From Pseudomonadota bacterium (lineage in GTDB: Bacteria > Pseudomonadota > Gammaproteobacteria > Ga0077536), in contig JAQCEL010000015.1 of NCBI GenBank assembly GCA_027618655.1, positions 1 through 35,026 on the forward strand: a DNA stretch of 35,026 nucleotides. Reading direction: 5' to 3'. The stretch's first letter is position 1. Every line of letters starts with the position of its first letter. The notes beneath the pieces were generated by a model that searched no databases, was not told the DNA's origin, and worked only from the letters and a program-made list of their open reading frames with translations. Shown here piece by piece: positions 16,306 through 25,152 of this stretch. The translations under genes and the position numbers were made by a program.

Positions 16306-17211
16306 ATGAACAAGATGGTCAGCGAACAAGCGCGCCCAAAAGCCTCTAACGTCGTCGGTGTCTTATGGATGCTGGTCGCCGTCACAGCGTTAACCAGCAT
16401 GTTCGCGATCGCTAAACACTTGATGAATAGCTTACCCGTATTCGAAGTCGCGTTATTTCGATTTTTGATGAGTCTATTATTCTACCTGCCTTGGGTTTTC
16501 CGCTCGGGCCTTGGCGCCTTGAAGACGGATCGGCCGATCGCGCATTTATCGCGTGGCTGTTTAGGTGCCACGTCGCTCGCGGCAAGCATCTACGCCGTGC
16601 ACCATATGCGTTTGGCAGACGCCACGGTGTTAGCGTTTACCATCCCGCTTTGGAGTATGGTGTTTGCTGCCGTGTTTCTGCGCGAACGCATTCGACTGCA
16701 TCGCTCGATCGCAACGTTAATCGGTTTCGTTGGCGTCGTGATCATGGTCAAACCGCAAGCTAGTTTTGAACCTGCAGCTGCGATTGCGGTGCTATCCGCT
16801 GTGCTCGCGACCAGTGCGATCACCACCATGAAAAGTTTAACGTGCACCGAGCCAACCGAACGCATCGTGTTCTACTTCTTGTTTGTTGGCACCTTCGTGA
16901 TGGGTGTTCCAGCGGCGCTGGTATTCCAAGCGCCGTCGGCGACTGATTGGACCTGGTTGCTGCTACTAGGGGTCGTAGGATCGTTAGGTCAGTATTGTAT
17001 GACGCGCGCCTACACGGCCGGAGACATGACTGTGATCGCGCCGTTTGATTACACGCGCGTGATCATTGCAGGACTATTCGGCTATTTTTTGTTCGATGAA
17101 ATACCGGATGCCGTCGCCATACTCGGCGCGAGTGTGATTATTGCATCGTGCGTCTACATACTTCACTACGAGGCGATCGAACGACGATCGGCGATTACGC
17201 TAAAGGCATAG
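16306..17211 (+). CDS. EamA/DMT family transporter
   Basis: A 301-residue inner-membrane protein with about ten hydrophobic helices in two EamA repeats (residues about 15-140 and 155-290). The segment LADATVLAFTIPLWSMVFAAVFLRERI and the second-repeat counterpart TVIAPFDYTRVIIAGLFGYFLFDEIPDAV are characteristic of drug/metabolite exporters. The ATG at 16306 gives the standard family length; a TTG at 16189 would add 39 hydrophilic residues. It may export an intermediate or toxic compound linked to the upstream LLM gene (inference). Confidence 0.9.
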   Translation: MNKMVSEQARPKASNVVGVLWMLVAVTALTSMFAIAKHLMNSLPVFEVALFRFLMSLLFYLPWVFRSGLGALKTDRPIAHLSRGCLGATSLAASIYAVHHMRLADATVLAFTIPLWSMVFAAVFLRERIRLHRSIATLIGFVGVVIMVKPQASFEPAAAIAVLSAVLATSAITTMKSLTCTEPTERIVFYFLFVGTFVMGVPAALVFQAPSATDWTWLLLLGVVGSLGQYCMTRAYTAGDMTVIAPFDYTRVIIAGLFGYFLFDEIPDAVAILGASVIIASCVYILHYEAIERRSAITLKA

Positions 17212-17235
17212 CGCTGTGTTTCCTAAACTGTAAAA

Positions 17236-17278
17236 CGCGCACCGCGATACCGGTTGTCAAACGAAGCCACGGTGCGCG
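17236..17278. terminator. Possible bidirectional terminator stem
   Basis: Perfect 9-base arms CGCGCACCG (17236-17244) and CGGTGCGCG (17270-17278) around a 25-base loop, placed between two convergent genes (EamA and glutamine amidotransferase). No clear T-run is present. Confidence 0.35.
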
Positions 17279-17323
17279 CGAAATGAGTATCCTCAATCGT
17301 GTGCGATCGGCGCGCAGATGACG

Positions 17324-18136
17324 CTAAAGCGCAAAATTTTCGACAGACGTCATACCGCCACGCGCAAATAGTATTTGTCTTTCTTCGATCGCCACCCACT
17401 CCCCATGTCGCTCGTCCAACGGCTCAGAAAGCACCAAGGTTGCACAATCACCATCGGAAAAATGGACTGTTTGATCTTTGATTTCGACCCCACCACTGAC
17501 TGCGTAATACAACGAGGGCGAGCGATCGTCGTTTGAATAGCGCACCACATACATGGCATCGCCATTTGAGACAGCCGCAGTCATATGGAATGGTTCATCG
17601 GATCCGGATGCTTCCATCAGTGCCAGTGTTTGGCGCACCGTCTTGCGTAGCGCGAGAGGAACGTCTTCGGCTAGACCATTAGATAACGCCAACAAGAAAA
17701 ATGCCTCCGTATCCGTTGTGCCCAAGCGATGGCGATAGTACCTTGCGTCGATCAGCTGTTCGTATTCACGACGAATTTCCCGGAAGCCACCGATCATTCC
17801 GTTATGCATGAACAACATGTTCTCGTAGCGGAACGGATGACAATTTTCGCGGCTGGTACTCGTTCCAGTTGAAGCGCGAACGTGAGCGAAGAATAGTTTT
17901 GCTTTAATTTGCTCCGAGAGACTCAGAAGGTTGCTATCGTTCCATGCGGGCAAGGTGTCGCGGAAAATGCCAGGAAAACTCCGATCGCCGTACCAGCCAA
18001 CGCCAAAGCCGTCACCGTTTGTCGTCACCACGCCTTGGTTCGACGATAAGCTTTGGCGGATCAGCGATTTCATCGGTTTAACGAGTAGGTCTTCTAAAGC
18101 AATTGAGGGACCTGAGTAAGCGAGCCAGCGGCACAT
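17324..18136 (-). CDS. Class II glutamine amidotransferase (YafJ/EgtC-like)
   Basis: A 270-residue N-terminal-nucleophile amidohydrolase. The nucleophile Cys2 (MCRWLAYSGP) is exposed after Met removal, and the family motifs GDGFGVGWYG, FFAHVRAST and FMHNGMIGGF are clear. Proteins of this single-domain type hydrolyse gamma-glutamyl amides, as EgtC does in ergothioneine synthesis. No ammonia-accepting synthase domain is attached. It starts 4 bases after the stop of the thiol-dioxygenase-like gene, which implies co-transcription and a role in sulfur- or gamma-glutamyl-compound metabolism (inference). Confidence 0.9.
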   Translation of the reverse strand: MCRWLAYSGPSIALEDLLVKPMKSLIRQSLSSNQGVVTTNGDGFGVGWYGDRSFPGIFRDTLPAWNDSNLLSLSEQIKAKLFFAHVRASTGTSTSRENCHPFRYENMLFMHNGMIGGFREIRREYEQLIDARYYRHRLGTTDTEAFFLLALSNGLAEDVPLALRKTVRQTLALMEASGSDEPFHMTAAVSNGDAMYVVRYSNDDRSPSLYYAVSGGVEIKDQTVHFSDGDCATLVLSEPLDERHGEWVAIEERQILFARGGMTSVENFAL

Positions 18137-18140
18137 AGGT

Positions 18141-18731
18141 TTAACTTCTATATTGAGGAATGTTGATCATTTTCCGGGTGCCGCGTTCTATATCGTAGGC
18201 ATGATAATCATTTAATTCGCGACCGTAGAGATGCAGCGACACGGCCATCTTGCGTTTCGCGGGGACGCCTGTTTCATGAATATGATCCGGGTTGGGCACG
18301 AAACTCGTTACCGCGCCGTCAGTCAATAACACCACGCCGCCGCGATGTAACTCAATACCTGCATCACTGATAATCGCGTGGCCTTGTGTCATAAAGCTGC
18401 GTTCCTCAAGTATGCCATCGACGATCCCAACGACACCCCAGGTACCGTGGTCGTGCACTGGGGTCCACTGACCGGGTAGCCAGACCAACGCGAACAACGA
18501 CATGACACCGCGGTCCGCGAAATAAATTGGGTTGCGCGCGTAATGATCCGGATTAGGTGTTCGATTGGCTTCGCTTAAGAAGTGGCGATCGCCGGCAAGT
18601 AAATCAAGCATTAACGGGGCGATCGCGTCGACCTGGGCTGCTGGCGCAGCACCAGCATCGATCGCACTGAGACAATCCTCGACGAAGCGGCTAAGGCGCG
18701 GATGAAGCGACGACAGGTCGTTGGTGGTCAT
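18141..18731 (-). CDS. Cysteine dioxygenase type I-like thiol dioxygenase
   Basis: A 196-residue cupin of the cysteine / 3-mercaptopropionate dioxygenase family, which oxidises thiols to sulfinic acids with Fe(II) and O2. Iron ligands are H93 and H95 in TPVHDHGTWGVVG and His 150 or 152 in NPDHIHETG. The position that is Glu in ordinary cupins is Gly-like here, as expected for the three-His site of thiol dioxygenases. The start ATG has a distant GGAG. It leads a two-gene minus-strand operon with the class II glutamine amidotransferase and is divergent from argJ. Confidence 0.87.
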   Translation of the reverse strand: MTTNDLSSLHPRLSRFVEDCLSAIDAGAAPAAQVDAIAPLMLDLLAGDRHFLSEANRTPNPDHYARNPIYFADRGVMSLFALVWLPGQWTPVHDHGTWGVVGIVDGILEERSFMTQGHAIISDAGIELHRGGVVLLTDGAVTSFVPNPDHIHETGVPAKRKMAVSLHLYGRELNDYHAYDIERGTRKMINIPQYRS

Positions 18732-18920
18732 AGCGGCTGTGTTCTCCGTTAGCGACTAGGTGCCGCTCGCTGGCGATATCTAAGTTACAGGCTAGTCCGC
18801 ACGAGCGCTTTCGTAAAGATGCAGCTACGAAATGCACGCGCGGATAATGAGTACCCTGGCGCGCAGTATGGCGCGGTCTTACACTGCGCATTATTAGGAA
18901 ATAACCAAGGAGAGATTGTC

Positions 18921-20147
18921 TTGCCAACGAAGTCCCCGCTTGCGCCGCTAGCCACACCCGAACTGCCTAACATCGCGGGTATCACGCTACGGGTCGCCAA
19001 CGCGCGCTATAGGAATTGGGATCGTTGCGATCTCACATATATCGAATTTGCGGCTGGGACGTCTGCTGCCGGAGTCCTAACCCAAAGTAAATGCCCGTCT
19101 AACGAGGTGGAGTGGTGTCGTGAAGCCCTGCGCGGTGGTAGGGCTCGCGGACTTGTGGTGAACGCGGGCAACTCGAACGCCTTTACCGGCGCGCGCGGTA
19201 GGGAAGCAGTTGACCTCATATTGTCCTTAACAAGTGATCATTTGCATTGCGCGCGCGATGAAATCTTCGTTTCATCAACGGGTGTGATCGGCGTGCCATT
19301 GCCGAAAGATAAGGCTGAAGCGGGACTCAAGGCCGCATTCAACGCGCTACCGTGCGGATGGGAAGAGGTGGCGCGCGCGATTATGACTACTGACACATTC
19401 GCGAAACTGGCGACAACGACTGCCGCGCTCGATGGTAAGACAGTCCGACTTTGCGGGTTCATTAAAGGTTCCGGCATGATTGCACCCGATATGGCGACGA
19501 TGCTCGGCTATATTTTTACGGACGCAAAAGTAGACGCGGGCCTACTCCAAGTCATGCTCACTCGCGCGACGCAAAAAACATTCAATTGCATCACCGTCGA
19601 CAGCGACACCTCTACCAGTGACACGGTGCTCGCGTTTGCCACGGGTCAGAGCGACGGTCGTGAACTGAGAACACTCGACGACGCCGGCGCGGATGAATTT
19701 CAAACAGCCCTGAACGATATTTGTCAGCAGTTAGCACACTTAGTGGTCCGTGACGGCGAAGGCGCGAGCAAATTCATCGAAGTCGCCGTCACCGGTGCGA
19801 CAACTGACGAGAGTGCGAAAGTAATCGCCTTGAGTATTGCGAATTCGCCGCTAGTGAAAACGGCCATCGCTGGCGAGGACGCGAACTGGGGACGTGTCGT
19901 CATGGCTGTCGGCAAAGCGGGTGAACCGGCAGATCGCGACAAGCTAATGATTAGTTTTGGTGGAATCACGGTTGCGCGCGATGGCGTTGTCGTGCCTGAT
20001 TACGACGAGACGCCGGTCGCGGCGCATCTGAAAGGCAGCGAAATTAATATCGCTGTGAACATCGGCCTAGGCGATGGCAAGGCGACCGTGTGGACCTGTG
20101 ATCTCACGCACGGATATATTTCTATCAACGCCGACTATCGGAGTTAG
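18921..20147 (+). CDS. argJ: Glutamate N-acetyltransferase / amino-acid acetyltransferase (arginine synthesis)
   Basis: About 408 residues. ArgJ moves the acetyl group from N-acetylornithine to glutamate, and in bifunctional forms also uses acetyl-CoA, in the cyclic arginine pathway. It is an autoprocessing Ntn enzyme: the motif KGSGMIAPDMATML contains the cleavage point between A192 and the nucleophile T193. NAGNSNAFTG, SSTGVIGVPLP and the C-terminal NADYRS are further family marks. A TTG at 18921 is chosen because AAGGAGAG lies just upstream and the product has the family length; an ATG at 18819 would add 34 residues with a poorer signal. It appears to be an ordinary housekeeping gene. Confidence 0.9.
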   Translation: MPTKSPLAPLATPELPNIAGITLRVANARYRNWDRCDLTYIEFAAGTSAAGVLTQSKCPSNEVEWCREALRGGRARGLVVNAGNSNAFTGARGREAVDLILSLTSDHLHCARDEIFVSSTGVIGVPLPKDKAEAGLKAAFNALPCGWEEVARAIMTTDTFAKLATTTAALDGKTVRLCGFIKGSGMIAPDMATMLGYIFTDAKVDAGLLQVMLTRATQKTFNCITVDSDTSTSDTVLAFATGQSDGRELRTLDDAGADEFQTALNDICQQLAHLVVRDGEGASKFIEVAVTGATTDESAKVIALSIANSPLVKTAIAGEDANWGRVVMAVGKAGEPADRDKLMISFGGITVARDGVVVPDYDETPVAAHLKGSEINIAVNIGLGDGKATVWTCDLTHGYISINADYRS

Positions 20148-20310
20148 TTAATTTATCTGCGACAGGATAGTTAATTCACGCTGAAGCAGTCTTTCGGCTG
20201 CTGACTACTTTCCGCATGGAGCAGGATCCGGCCTGGGCGACTCACCTTAACGAAATAGACGGCTAGAAAAATTCTCCGAACCTAAGGTTCTACTTTTCGG
20301 CTTCGCTCTT

Positions 20311-20316
20311 TATACT
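20311..20316 (+). promoter_or_regulatory. Candidate -10 box for a leaderless zinc-ribbon gene
   Basis: TATACT ends 6 bases before the ATG at 20323, so transcription would start at or next to the start codon. No Shine-Dalgarno is present. The -35 match is weak (TTCTAC region). Confidence 0.35.
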
Positions 20317-20322
20317 GTATTT

Positions 20323-20532
20323 ATGTCCAGTACTCTAGAGCGTCTTTCAGACCTCGTTAATCAACAGTCAATCTATGCGGTGTGTAACAACTGTCGCAGG
20401 ATGACTAAGCTTCGTTGCGGCTTGCTTCTGCAAACGCACGGCGATCTGTCGATTAAAACGGTCGCAGCAAAACTGCGCTGCAAGCAGTGTGGCTCAAGAG
20501 ATTGCGGCGTGCGAATTGTTTGGTCGCCTTAA
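20323..20532 (+). CDS. Small zinc-ribbon protein
   Basis: A 69-residue hypothetical protein with C21-x2-C24 and C53-x2-C56, plus extra Cys at 32 and 61. This is consistent with a zinc-ribbon or zinc-finger fold of about 40 residues. The N-terminal 18 residues look helical. No Shine-Dalgarno precedes the ATG. It is isolated between argJ and a BVMO gene, with no operon partner. It could bind nucleic acid or be a small metal-binding regulator; no function is assigned. Confidence 0.65.
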   Translation: MSSTLERLSDLVNQQSIYAVCNNCRRMTKLRCGLLLQTHGDLSIKTVAAKLRCKQCGSRDCGVRIVWSP

Positions 20533-20734
20533 TGAGATAGTCACGAATTACGCGAAATACTCAGACGAGTTGCTGTAGTGGTACTGAGCGATTTGGATAT
20601 TGCTACGGGTACACTGTGGATTTCATGGGACGTTTAATCCCCGAAACGCGATTCTCATCCTAACCACGACAAAACTTTGTAGAATTAGGCCGTCCCGATC
20701 CTGTAGATAACTGGCTAACCGAGAGATAACTAGC

Positions 20735-22384
20735 ATGAACGAGCAAACAACAATGGCCACCAACGGCAATCCGCAACTAGCACGGCGCGATTACGAAGTT
20801 GTGGTAATCGGTGCCGGTGTTGCCGGAATCTATCAGATCAAACGGCTGATCGATCTTGGCGTAAATGCCACCGTGCTTGATGCAAACGATGATCTTGGTG
20901 GCACGTGGTACAACAATCGCTACCCCGGTGCACGTTTTGATTCCGAGAGTTTTACTTACGGTTATTCGTTCTCTAAAGAGCTACTCGACGAGTGGCATTG
21001 GAGCGAACAGTTCTCGCCGCAACCAGAAACCCTGCGTTACTTGACTCATGTGACGGAAAAATTTGGGCTTCGCGAATACATGCAGTTCGGCTGCAGAGTC
21101 GATGCCATGGTGTTTGATGAAGACACTGATACCTGGACTTTGAGCTTACAAGATGGGCGCAAGTTGACGACGCACTTTGTTATCACCGCGGTCGGCGTGC
21201 TCTCGACCCCCACGCTGCCAAAGTTCGAAGGCATGGATAGTTTTAAAGGGATTTCGTTTCATCCGTTTTATTGGCCTCATGAACATCTTGACCTGCGTAG
21301 TAAACGAGTCGCTGTGATCGGCACTGGCGCGACGGCGATCCAGTTCATTCCAGAAATCGCCAAAGAAGTGAGTCACCTCACGGTATTTCAACGTCGACCG
21401 AACTGGGCGGCGCCGTTGAACAACAGCGTCATCTCTGACGAAGAAATGGCGGCGATCCGCGCACGCTATGACGAGATCTTTGCGACTTGCTCACGTACCC
21501 CAGGTGGCTTCGAGCACGAACCCGATCGTCGGCCTTTCAACGACGTCACTCGCGAAGAGCGGATCGCATTGTGGGACCGCCTTTACGATGGTCCAGGGTT
21601 CGGTATATGGCTTAGCAACTTCGTCGAAATTTTCGTCGACGAAAAGGCGAACGCGGAATTCTCAGCGTACATCGCGGATCGGATCCGCCAGCGTGTTAAT
21701 GATCCCGCAATCGCCGAGAAGCTCATTCCTAAAGATCACGGTTTCGGCATTCAACGAGTGCCACTGGAAACAGGGTATTTCGAAACCTATAACCGCGACA
21801 ACGTCGAACTCGTCGACTCGGCAGAAACACCGATCACGCGGATCACCGAAACCGGTTTATGTACGAGCGATCGAACGTTTGAGTTCGACGTCATAATTTA
21901 TGCGACGGGATTCGACGCGTTCACGGGTGCACTCGATCGCATTGATATCCGCGGTCTGGGTGGCGCGAAACTGCGCGACAAATGGGCTGATGGGCCGGTC
22001 ACTTATCTCGGTTTATTAGTGAGTGACATCCCGAACATGGTGATGCTTGCGGGACCACAGACCGCAGCGACAAATTTCCCGCGCGGCGCAGAGCTGGCGG
22101 TCGATTGGGCAACCTCGTTACTTGAATATATGCGCGAGCACGACTACAGCCGTTTCGTTGCCAACGAAGATGCGGAGCAGCGTTGGTTCGAACACGTAAA
22201 GGAAATGTATAAGGGTGTGCTGATGAGCAAGGCAAAGAGCTGGATCACTGGCTACAACTCAAATCTCGAAGGTCACGAATACGGCAAAACGCGCTACAAC
22301 ATCTACACCGGTGGCGGCCCCAAATACGTGAAGACCTTGAATCGCGCGGCCGAAAATAGCTATGACGGGGTTAGTTTTTTGTAA
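20735..22384 (+). CDS. FAD-dependent Baeyer-Villiger monooxygenase
   Basis: A 549-residue type I BVMO, which inserts oxygen next to a ketone carbonyl using FAD and NADPH to form an ester or lactone. The FAD site is GAGVAG (26-31) with GGTWYNNRYPGARFD (55-69). The BVMO fingerprint FxGxxxHxxxWP is exact at 170-181 (F170, G172, H176, W180, P181). The NADPH site is GTGATA (196-201), and the ATGFDAF motif comes later. The length matches cyclohexanone-monooxygenase-like enzymes. It precedes an LLM gene by 106 bases on the same strand, so the pair may be co-expressed. Confidence 0.93.
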   Translation: MNEQTTMATNGNPQLARRDYEVVVIGAGVAGIYQIKRLIDLGVNATVLDANDDLGGTWYNNRYPGARFDSESFTYGYSFSKELLDEWHWSEQFSPQPETLRYLTHVTEKFGLREYMQFGCRVDAMVFDEDTDTWTLSLQDGRKLTTHFVITAVGVLSTPTLPKFEGMDSFKGISFHPFYWPHEHLDLRSKRVAVIGTGATAIQFIPEIAKEVSHLTVFQRRPNWAAPLNNSVISDEEMAAIRARYDEIFATCSRTPGGFEHEPDRRPFNDVTREERIALWDRLYDGPGFGIWLSNFVEIFVDEKANAEFSAYIADRIRQRVNDPAIAEKLIPKDHGFGIQRVPLETGYFETYNRDNVELVDSAETPITRITETGLCTSDRTFEFDVIIYATGFDAFTGALDRIDIRGLGGAKLRDKWADGPVTYLGLLVSDIPNMVMLAGPQTAATNFPRGAELAVDWATSLLEYMREHDYSRFVANEDAEQRWFEHVKEMYKGVLMSKAKSWITGYNSNLEGHEYGKTRYNIYTGGGPKYVKTLNRAAENSYDGVSFL

Positions 22385-22490
22385 ATTCATGGAAGCACAC
22401 TTGAGTCGTATAGCGGTGGTTTAAAGCGCGAATTCGAGAGACTATCGCCCAATACGATCCCTGAAATACAGCAACATAAGGAAACTTAGA

Positions 22491-23351
22491 ATGGATATTG
22501 GAATTGCACAACCCGTCGCGAATCAAGACGCACCGGCTGACGTCATAGCCAAGCACGCCGAAGATTTGGGATTTGAATCTTATTGGGCACCGGACCACAC
22601 GATCCTGCCGGTCAAGTACAGCGTCGATTATCCGGGCGGCAGGCCGGGTGACCCGGAGCCGGAATACCTTTGGCAGATTGCCGATCCGCTGATCATGCTC
22701 GCGCACGTTGCAGGGGTGACGAAGACGATTAAACTCGCAACCGGTGTACTTCTTGTTCCCGAGCGCGATGCCATTTTATGCGCGAAGCTTATTGCGAGCT
22801 TGGATGACTGCTCCAACGGCCGTTTCCTTTTCGGGATTGGCGCTGGCTGGAATCCAGAAGAATGCACCATTCTTGGCGGCGATTTTGAACACCGTTGGAC
22901 ACATACGAAAGAGAACATCGCGGTTATGAAGGCGCTGTGGACGGAACACGCGCCGGAATTTCATGGAAAATATAACGACTTCCCACCGATCCGCTGCTAC
23001 CCGAAACCACGCCAAGATCCGCATCCGCCGATTCTATTAGGCGCGATTAATAACGCGCTGTCGTTGAAGCGGGTTGCCGATTGGGGCGACGGCTGGATGC
23101 CAGTTATCCAGAGTGCGGACGAACTTGCCGCCGGGATAAAACAAATTAAAGGTTTTTGTGCCGCAAGCGGTCGCGATGCATCGCGTATGGATTACTCGGT
23201 TTTCGGGATCGGTGATCAATGGAAAACGAAACGCGACATTGAGGCGCTCGGGAAGGCAGGTGCCAACCGAGTTATTGTGATGCTCACCCCGGGTGCGAAA
23301 AAAGATCAACTAAAGGCCGAACTCGATCAACTTCGGAAAACCCTTTTCTAA
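22491..23351 (+). CDS. LLM class flavin-dependent oxidoreductase
   Basis: A 286-residue LLM protein. Marks are LGFESYWAPDHTILP, KTIKLATGVLLVPER, SNGRFLFGIGAGWNPEE, and PPILLGAINNALSLKRVADWGDGW. These resemble the subgroup often named F420-dependent TIGR03619-like, although the cofactor is not shown. It follows the first BVMO closely. Type II BVMOs also belong to the LLM fold, so a direct ketone oxidation role is possible. The start ATG has AAGGAAA upstream. Confidence 0.9.
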   Translation: MDIGIAQPVANQDAPADVIAKHAEDLGFESYWAPDHTILPVKYSVDYPGGRPGDPEPEYLWQIADPLIMLAHVAGVTKTIKLATGVLLVPERDAILCAKLIASLDDCSNGRFLFGIGAGWNPEECTILGGDFEHRWTHTKENIAVMKALWTEHAPEFHGKYNDFPPIRCYPKPRQDPHPPILLGAINNALSLKRVADWGDGWMPVIQSADELAAGIKQIKGFCAASGRDASRMDYSVFGIGDQWKTKRDIEALGKAGANRVIVMLTPGAKKDQLKAELDQLRKTLF

Positions 23352-23506
23352 ATTGGGGATCCAAGGATTCGTGGCTGCTTGTTCCACGGGTAGATTTTAA
23401 TCGACTGGTCGAGCGGCCTGCGCGAATTAGAAATTCGCCTTGATGGTCAACTTAGCAAACCGCTTCAACAGAAGCGGCGCGTCCCGCGCTATTGAACGGG
23501 TCAAAA

Positions 23507-23568
23507 GGGCCAGACTCGATTGAACGGAGGGACTGCACCCAGATGGTTTTTCAATCGAGTCTGACCCC
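23507..23568. repeat. Inverted-repeat unit, second REP-like family
   Basis: The left arm CAGACTCGATTGAA (within 23507-23524) pairs with the right arm TTCAATCGAGTCTG (within 23550-23568). The outer bases GGG(C) and (AC)CCC also nearly pair. The loop is about 25 bases. This word family resembles REP-type repeats scattered in proteobacterial genomes. Confidence 0.65.
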
Positions 23569-23590
23569 ATTGAACATGCTTGTTGTCTAA

Positions 23591-23657
23591 TTTCATGGGG
23601 GCAGTATATTGATTTACCCTCCCAACACCTGCGTTCGAATTAAATATACTGTCCCAC
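23591..23657. repeat. MITE-like pair of RAYT repeats
   Basis: The right copy GAATTAAATATACTGTCCC (23637-23655) is intact. The left copy, inverted, is diverged (GGGGGCAGTATATTGATTT, 23597-23615). Together they form a 67-base palindromic unit without a gene, as expected for a REP/BIME element mobilised in trans. Confidence 0.7.
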
Positions 23658-23784
23658 TATTCGCCCAGGTGACACTAGCGAGAGTGATACGTCATTAACC
23701 TTAACCAATTTGAGCAGGCAATTGATTCACCGTTCGCTTGGTGCATAACGGTTTAGCCCAAATTACGATACGGAGGATCAACCC

Positions 23785-25029
23785 GTGGCAAAGCCTAAAG
23801 TCATTGTTCAGATTTACCCGATGCTGCCGGCCAAAGATCGCGCGGACCGAGAACGGAAACGTCCGCTCGGTCGGAATCGCGAGGTTTACCAGCAAGTCCT
23901 GCATGAAACATTAGACATCGTGCGCGAACTCGATCAAATGGGGGTGTGGGGGATCAGTACGATCGAACATCACATGCATTCGGAGGGTTACGAAGTAGGG
24001 CCCGATCCGGGTGTTTTGAACGCTTGGTGGGCGAGCCAGGTGAAGAACGCCTACGTCGGTGCGTTGGGTTATGTGATGGCAACCCGCGATCCGATCCGCG
24101 TTGCGGAAGAAACCGCCATTCTCGATCACATGACCCAAGGCCGTTTGTTCGTCGGCCTCACCCGAGGCTATCAATCGCGTTGGATGAGCACGCTAGGCCA
24201 GCATGTCGATGCAGTTGCGACCGTATCTGACGGCAGTGACAACGATCTCAAGAATCGCAAAATATTCGAAGAGCGCGTAAAAATGCTCATCGATTGCTGG
24301 ACACAGGAATCTGTGTCGATCGATCAACCGCATTACCAGATACCCTATCCGCACGATACGGGAGTCGTCGGCTACCCAGCGCGCGACAGCATTTACAAAG
24401 CCGGTGCGCATGGCGAAATCGATGCTGACGGTAGCCTGCGACGTTTGTGCGTGGTGCCAAGCCCTTACACTAGACCCCACCCGCCAATCTTTATGCCCAT
24501 GAGCGGTAGCGCGGCATCGATTCCCTTCATGGCAAAAAACGGTTTTCGTCCTGTGTACTTCACGCCGCTAAAAGCGCTGGTCGGGTTCGCGCATCTGTAC
24601 ATCGAAGAAGGCAAAAAAGCCGGCATCGACTACGCACTCGGCGAACGTCAGGTTATCGCGCGTTGGATCCACCTTGGCGATAAGAAACAATTTCGCCAGC
24701 GAGTGAGAGACTACGATCAAGAGATGTATTACCACCATTACTCGACATTTTTCGAAGGCATGCCACGTCCTGAAACAGTCGAAGAAAACGTCGATTGCAT
24801 GCTTGACAGCGGCATCTTCATGGGCGGCACGGTCGCTGAATTGAAAGATCAATGGCACAAAATCTACGAAGAATTACCGGTCGAGTACATCACATTAATT
24901 TGGCACTACGCTCAGTGTCCTAAGGAAGTGATGTTAGAAGAGCTCGGTGTGTTCATGAATGAAGTGCTGCCAGAGCTGGACGCACCGTCCTCTGACGGCG
25001 TGATTATCCAAGGACTGGCCATGTCTTAA
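23785..25029 (+). CDS. LLM class oxidoreductase, long luciferase-like form
   Basis: A 414-residue luciferase-like monooxygenase, longer than the other four in the window. Features are TIEHHMHSEG near residue 57 (the EHH common in alkanal-monooxygenase-like proteins), LDHMTQGRLFVGLTRGYQSRW, and PHPPIFMPMSGSAASIPF. The start is a GTG preceded by GGAGG. Some related FMN-dependent LLM enzymes perform Baeyer-Villiger or C-S/C-N oxidation. It is followed 123 bases later by a large alpha/beta hydrolase on the same strand, which suggests an oxidation-then-hydrolysis pair (inference). Confidence 0.9.
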   Translation: MAKPKVIVQIYPMLPAKDRADRERKRPLGRNREVYQQVLHETLDIVRELDQMGVWGISTIEHHMHSEGYEVGPDPGVLNAWWASQVKNAYVGALGYVMATRDPIRVAEETAILDHMTQGRLFVGLTRGYQSRWMSTLGQHVDAVATVSDGSDNDLKNRKIFEERVKMLIDCWTQESVSIDQPHYQIPYPHDTGVVGYPARDSIYKAGAHGEIDADGSLRRLCVVPSPYTRPHPPIFMPMSGSAASIPFMAKNGFRPVYFTPLKALVGFAHLYIEEGKKAGIDYALGERQVIARWIHLGDKKQFRQRVRDYDQEMYYHHYSTFFEGMPRPETVEENVDCMLDSGIFMGGTVAELKDQWHKIYEELPVEYITLIWHYAQCPKEVMLEELGVFMNEVLPELDAPSSDGVIIQGLAMS

Positions 25030-25152
25030 CTGTTGTATAACGACTAGGTATTGGCAGCAGGGTCGATCGGGATCGATAAGCGACCACGTGACTCACGAAC
25101 TGATGTCGATTTTTACGATTTCGATAATAAAGAACGACCGGGAGATGTCAGC

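Larger units (their letters stand above)
23352..23784. other. Intergenic repeat cluster
   Basis: About 430 bases between two LLM genes with no supported gene. It holds two inverted-repeat units (23507-23568 and 23591-23657) of RAYT/REP type. Confidence 0.65.

Noticed and set aside
23480-23660. Possible CRISPR array
   Set aside because: The repeats are inverted pairs of two different families, not regularly spaced direct repeats, and no cas gene is present.
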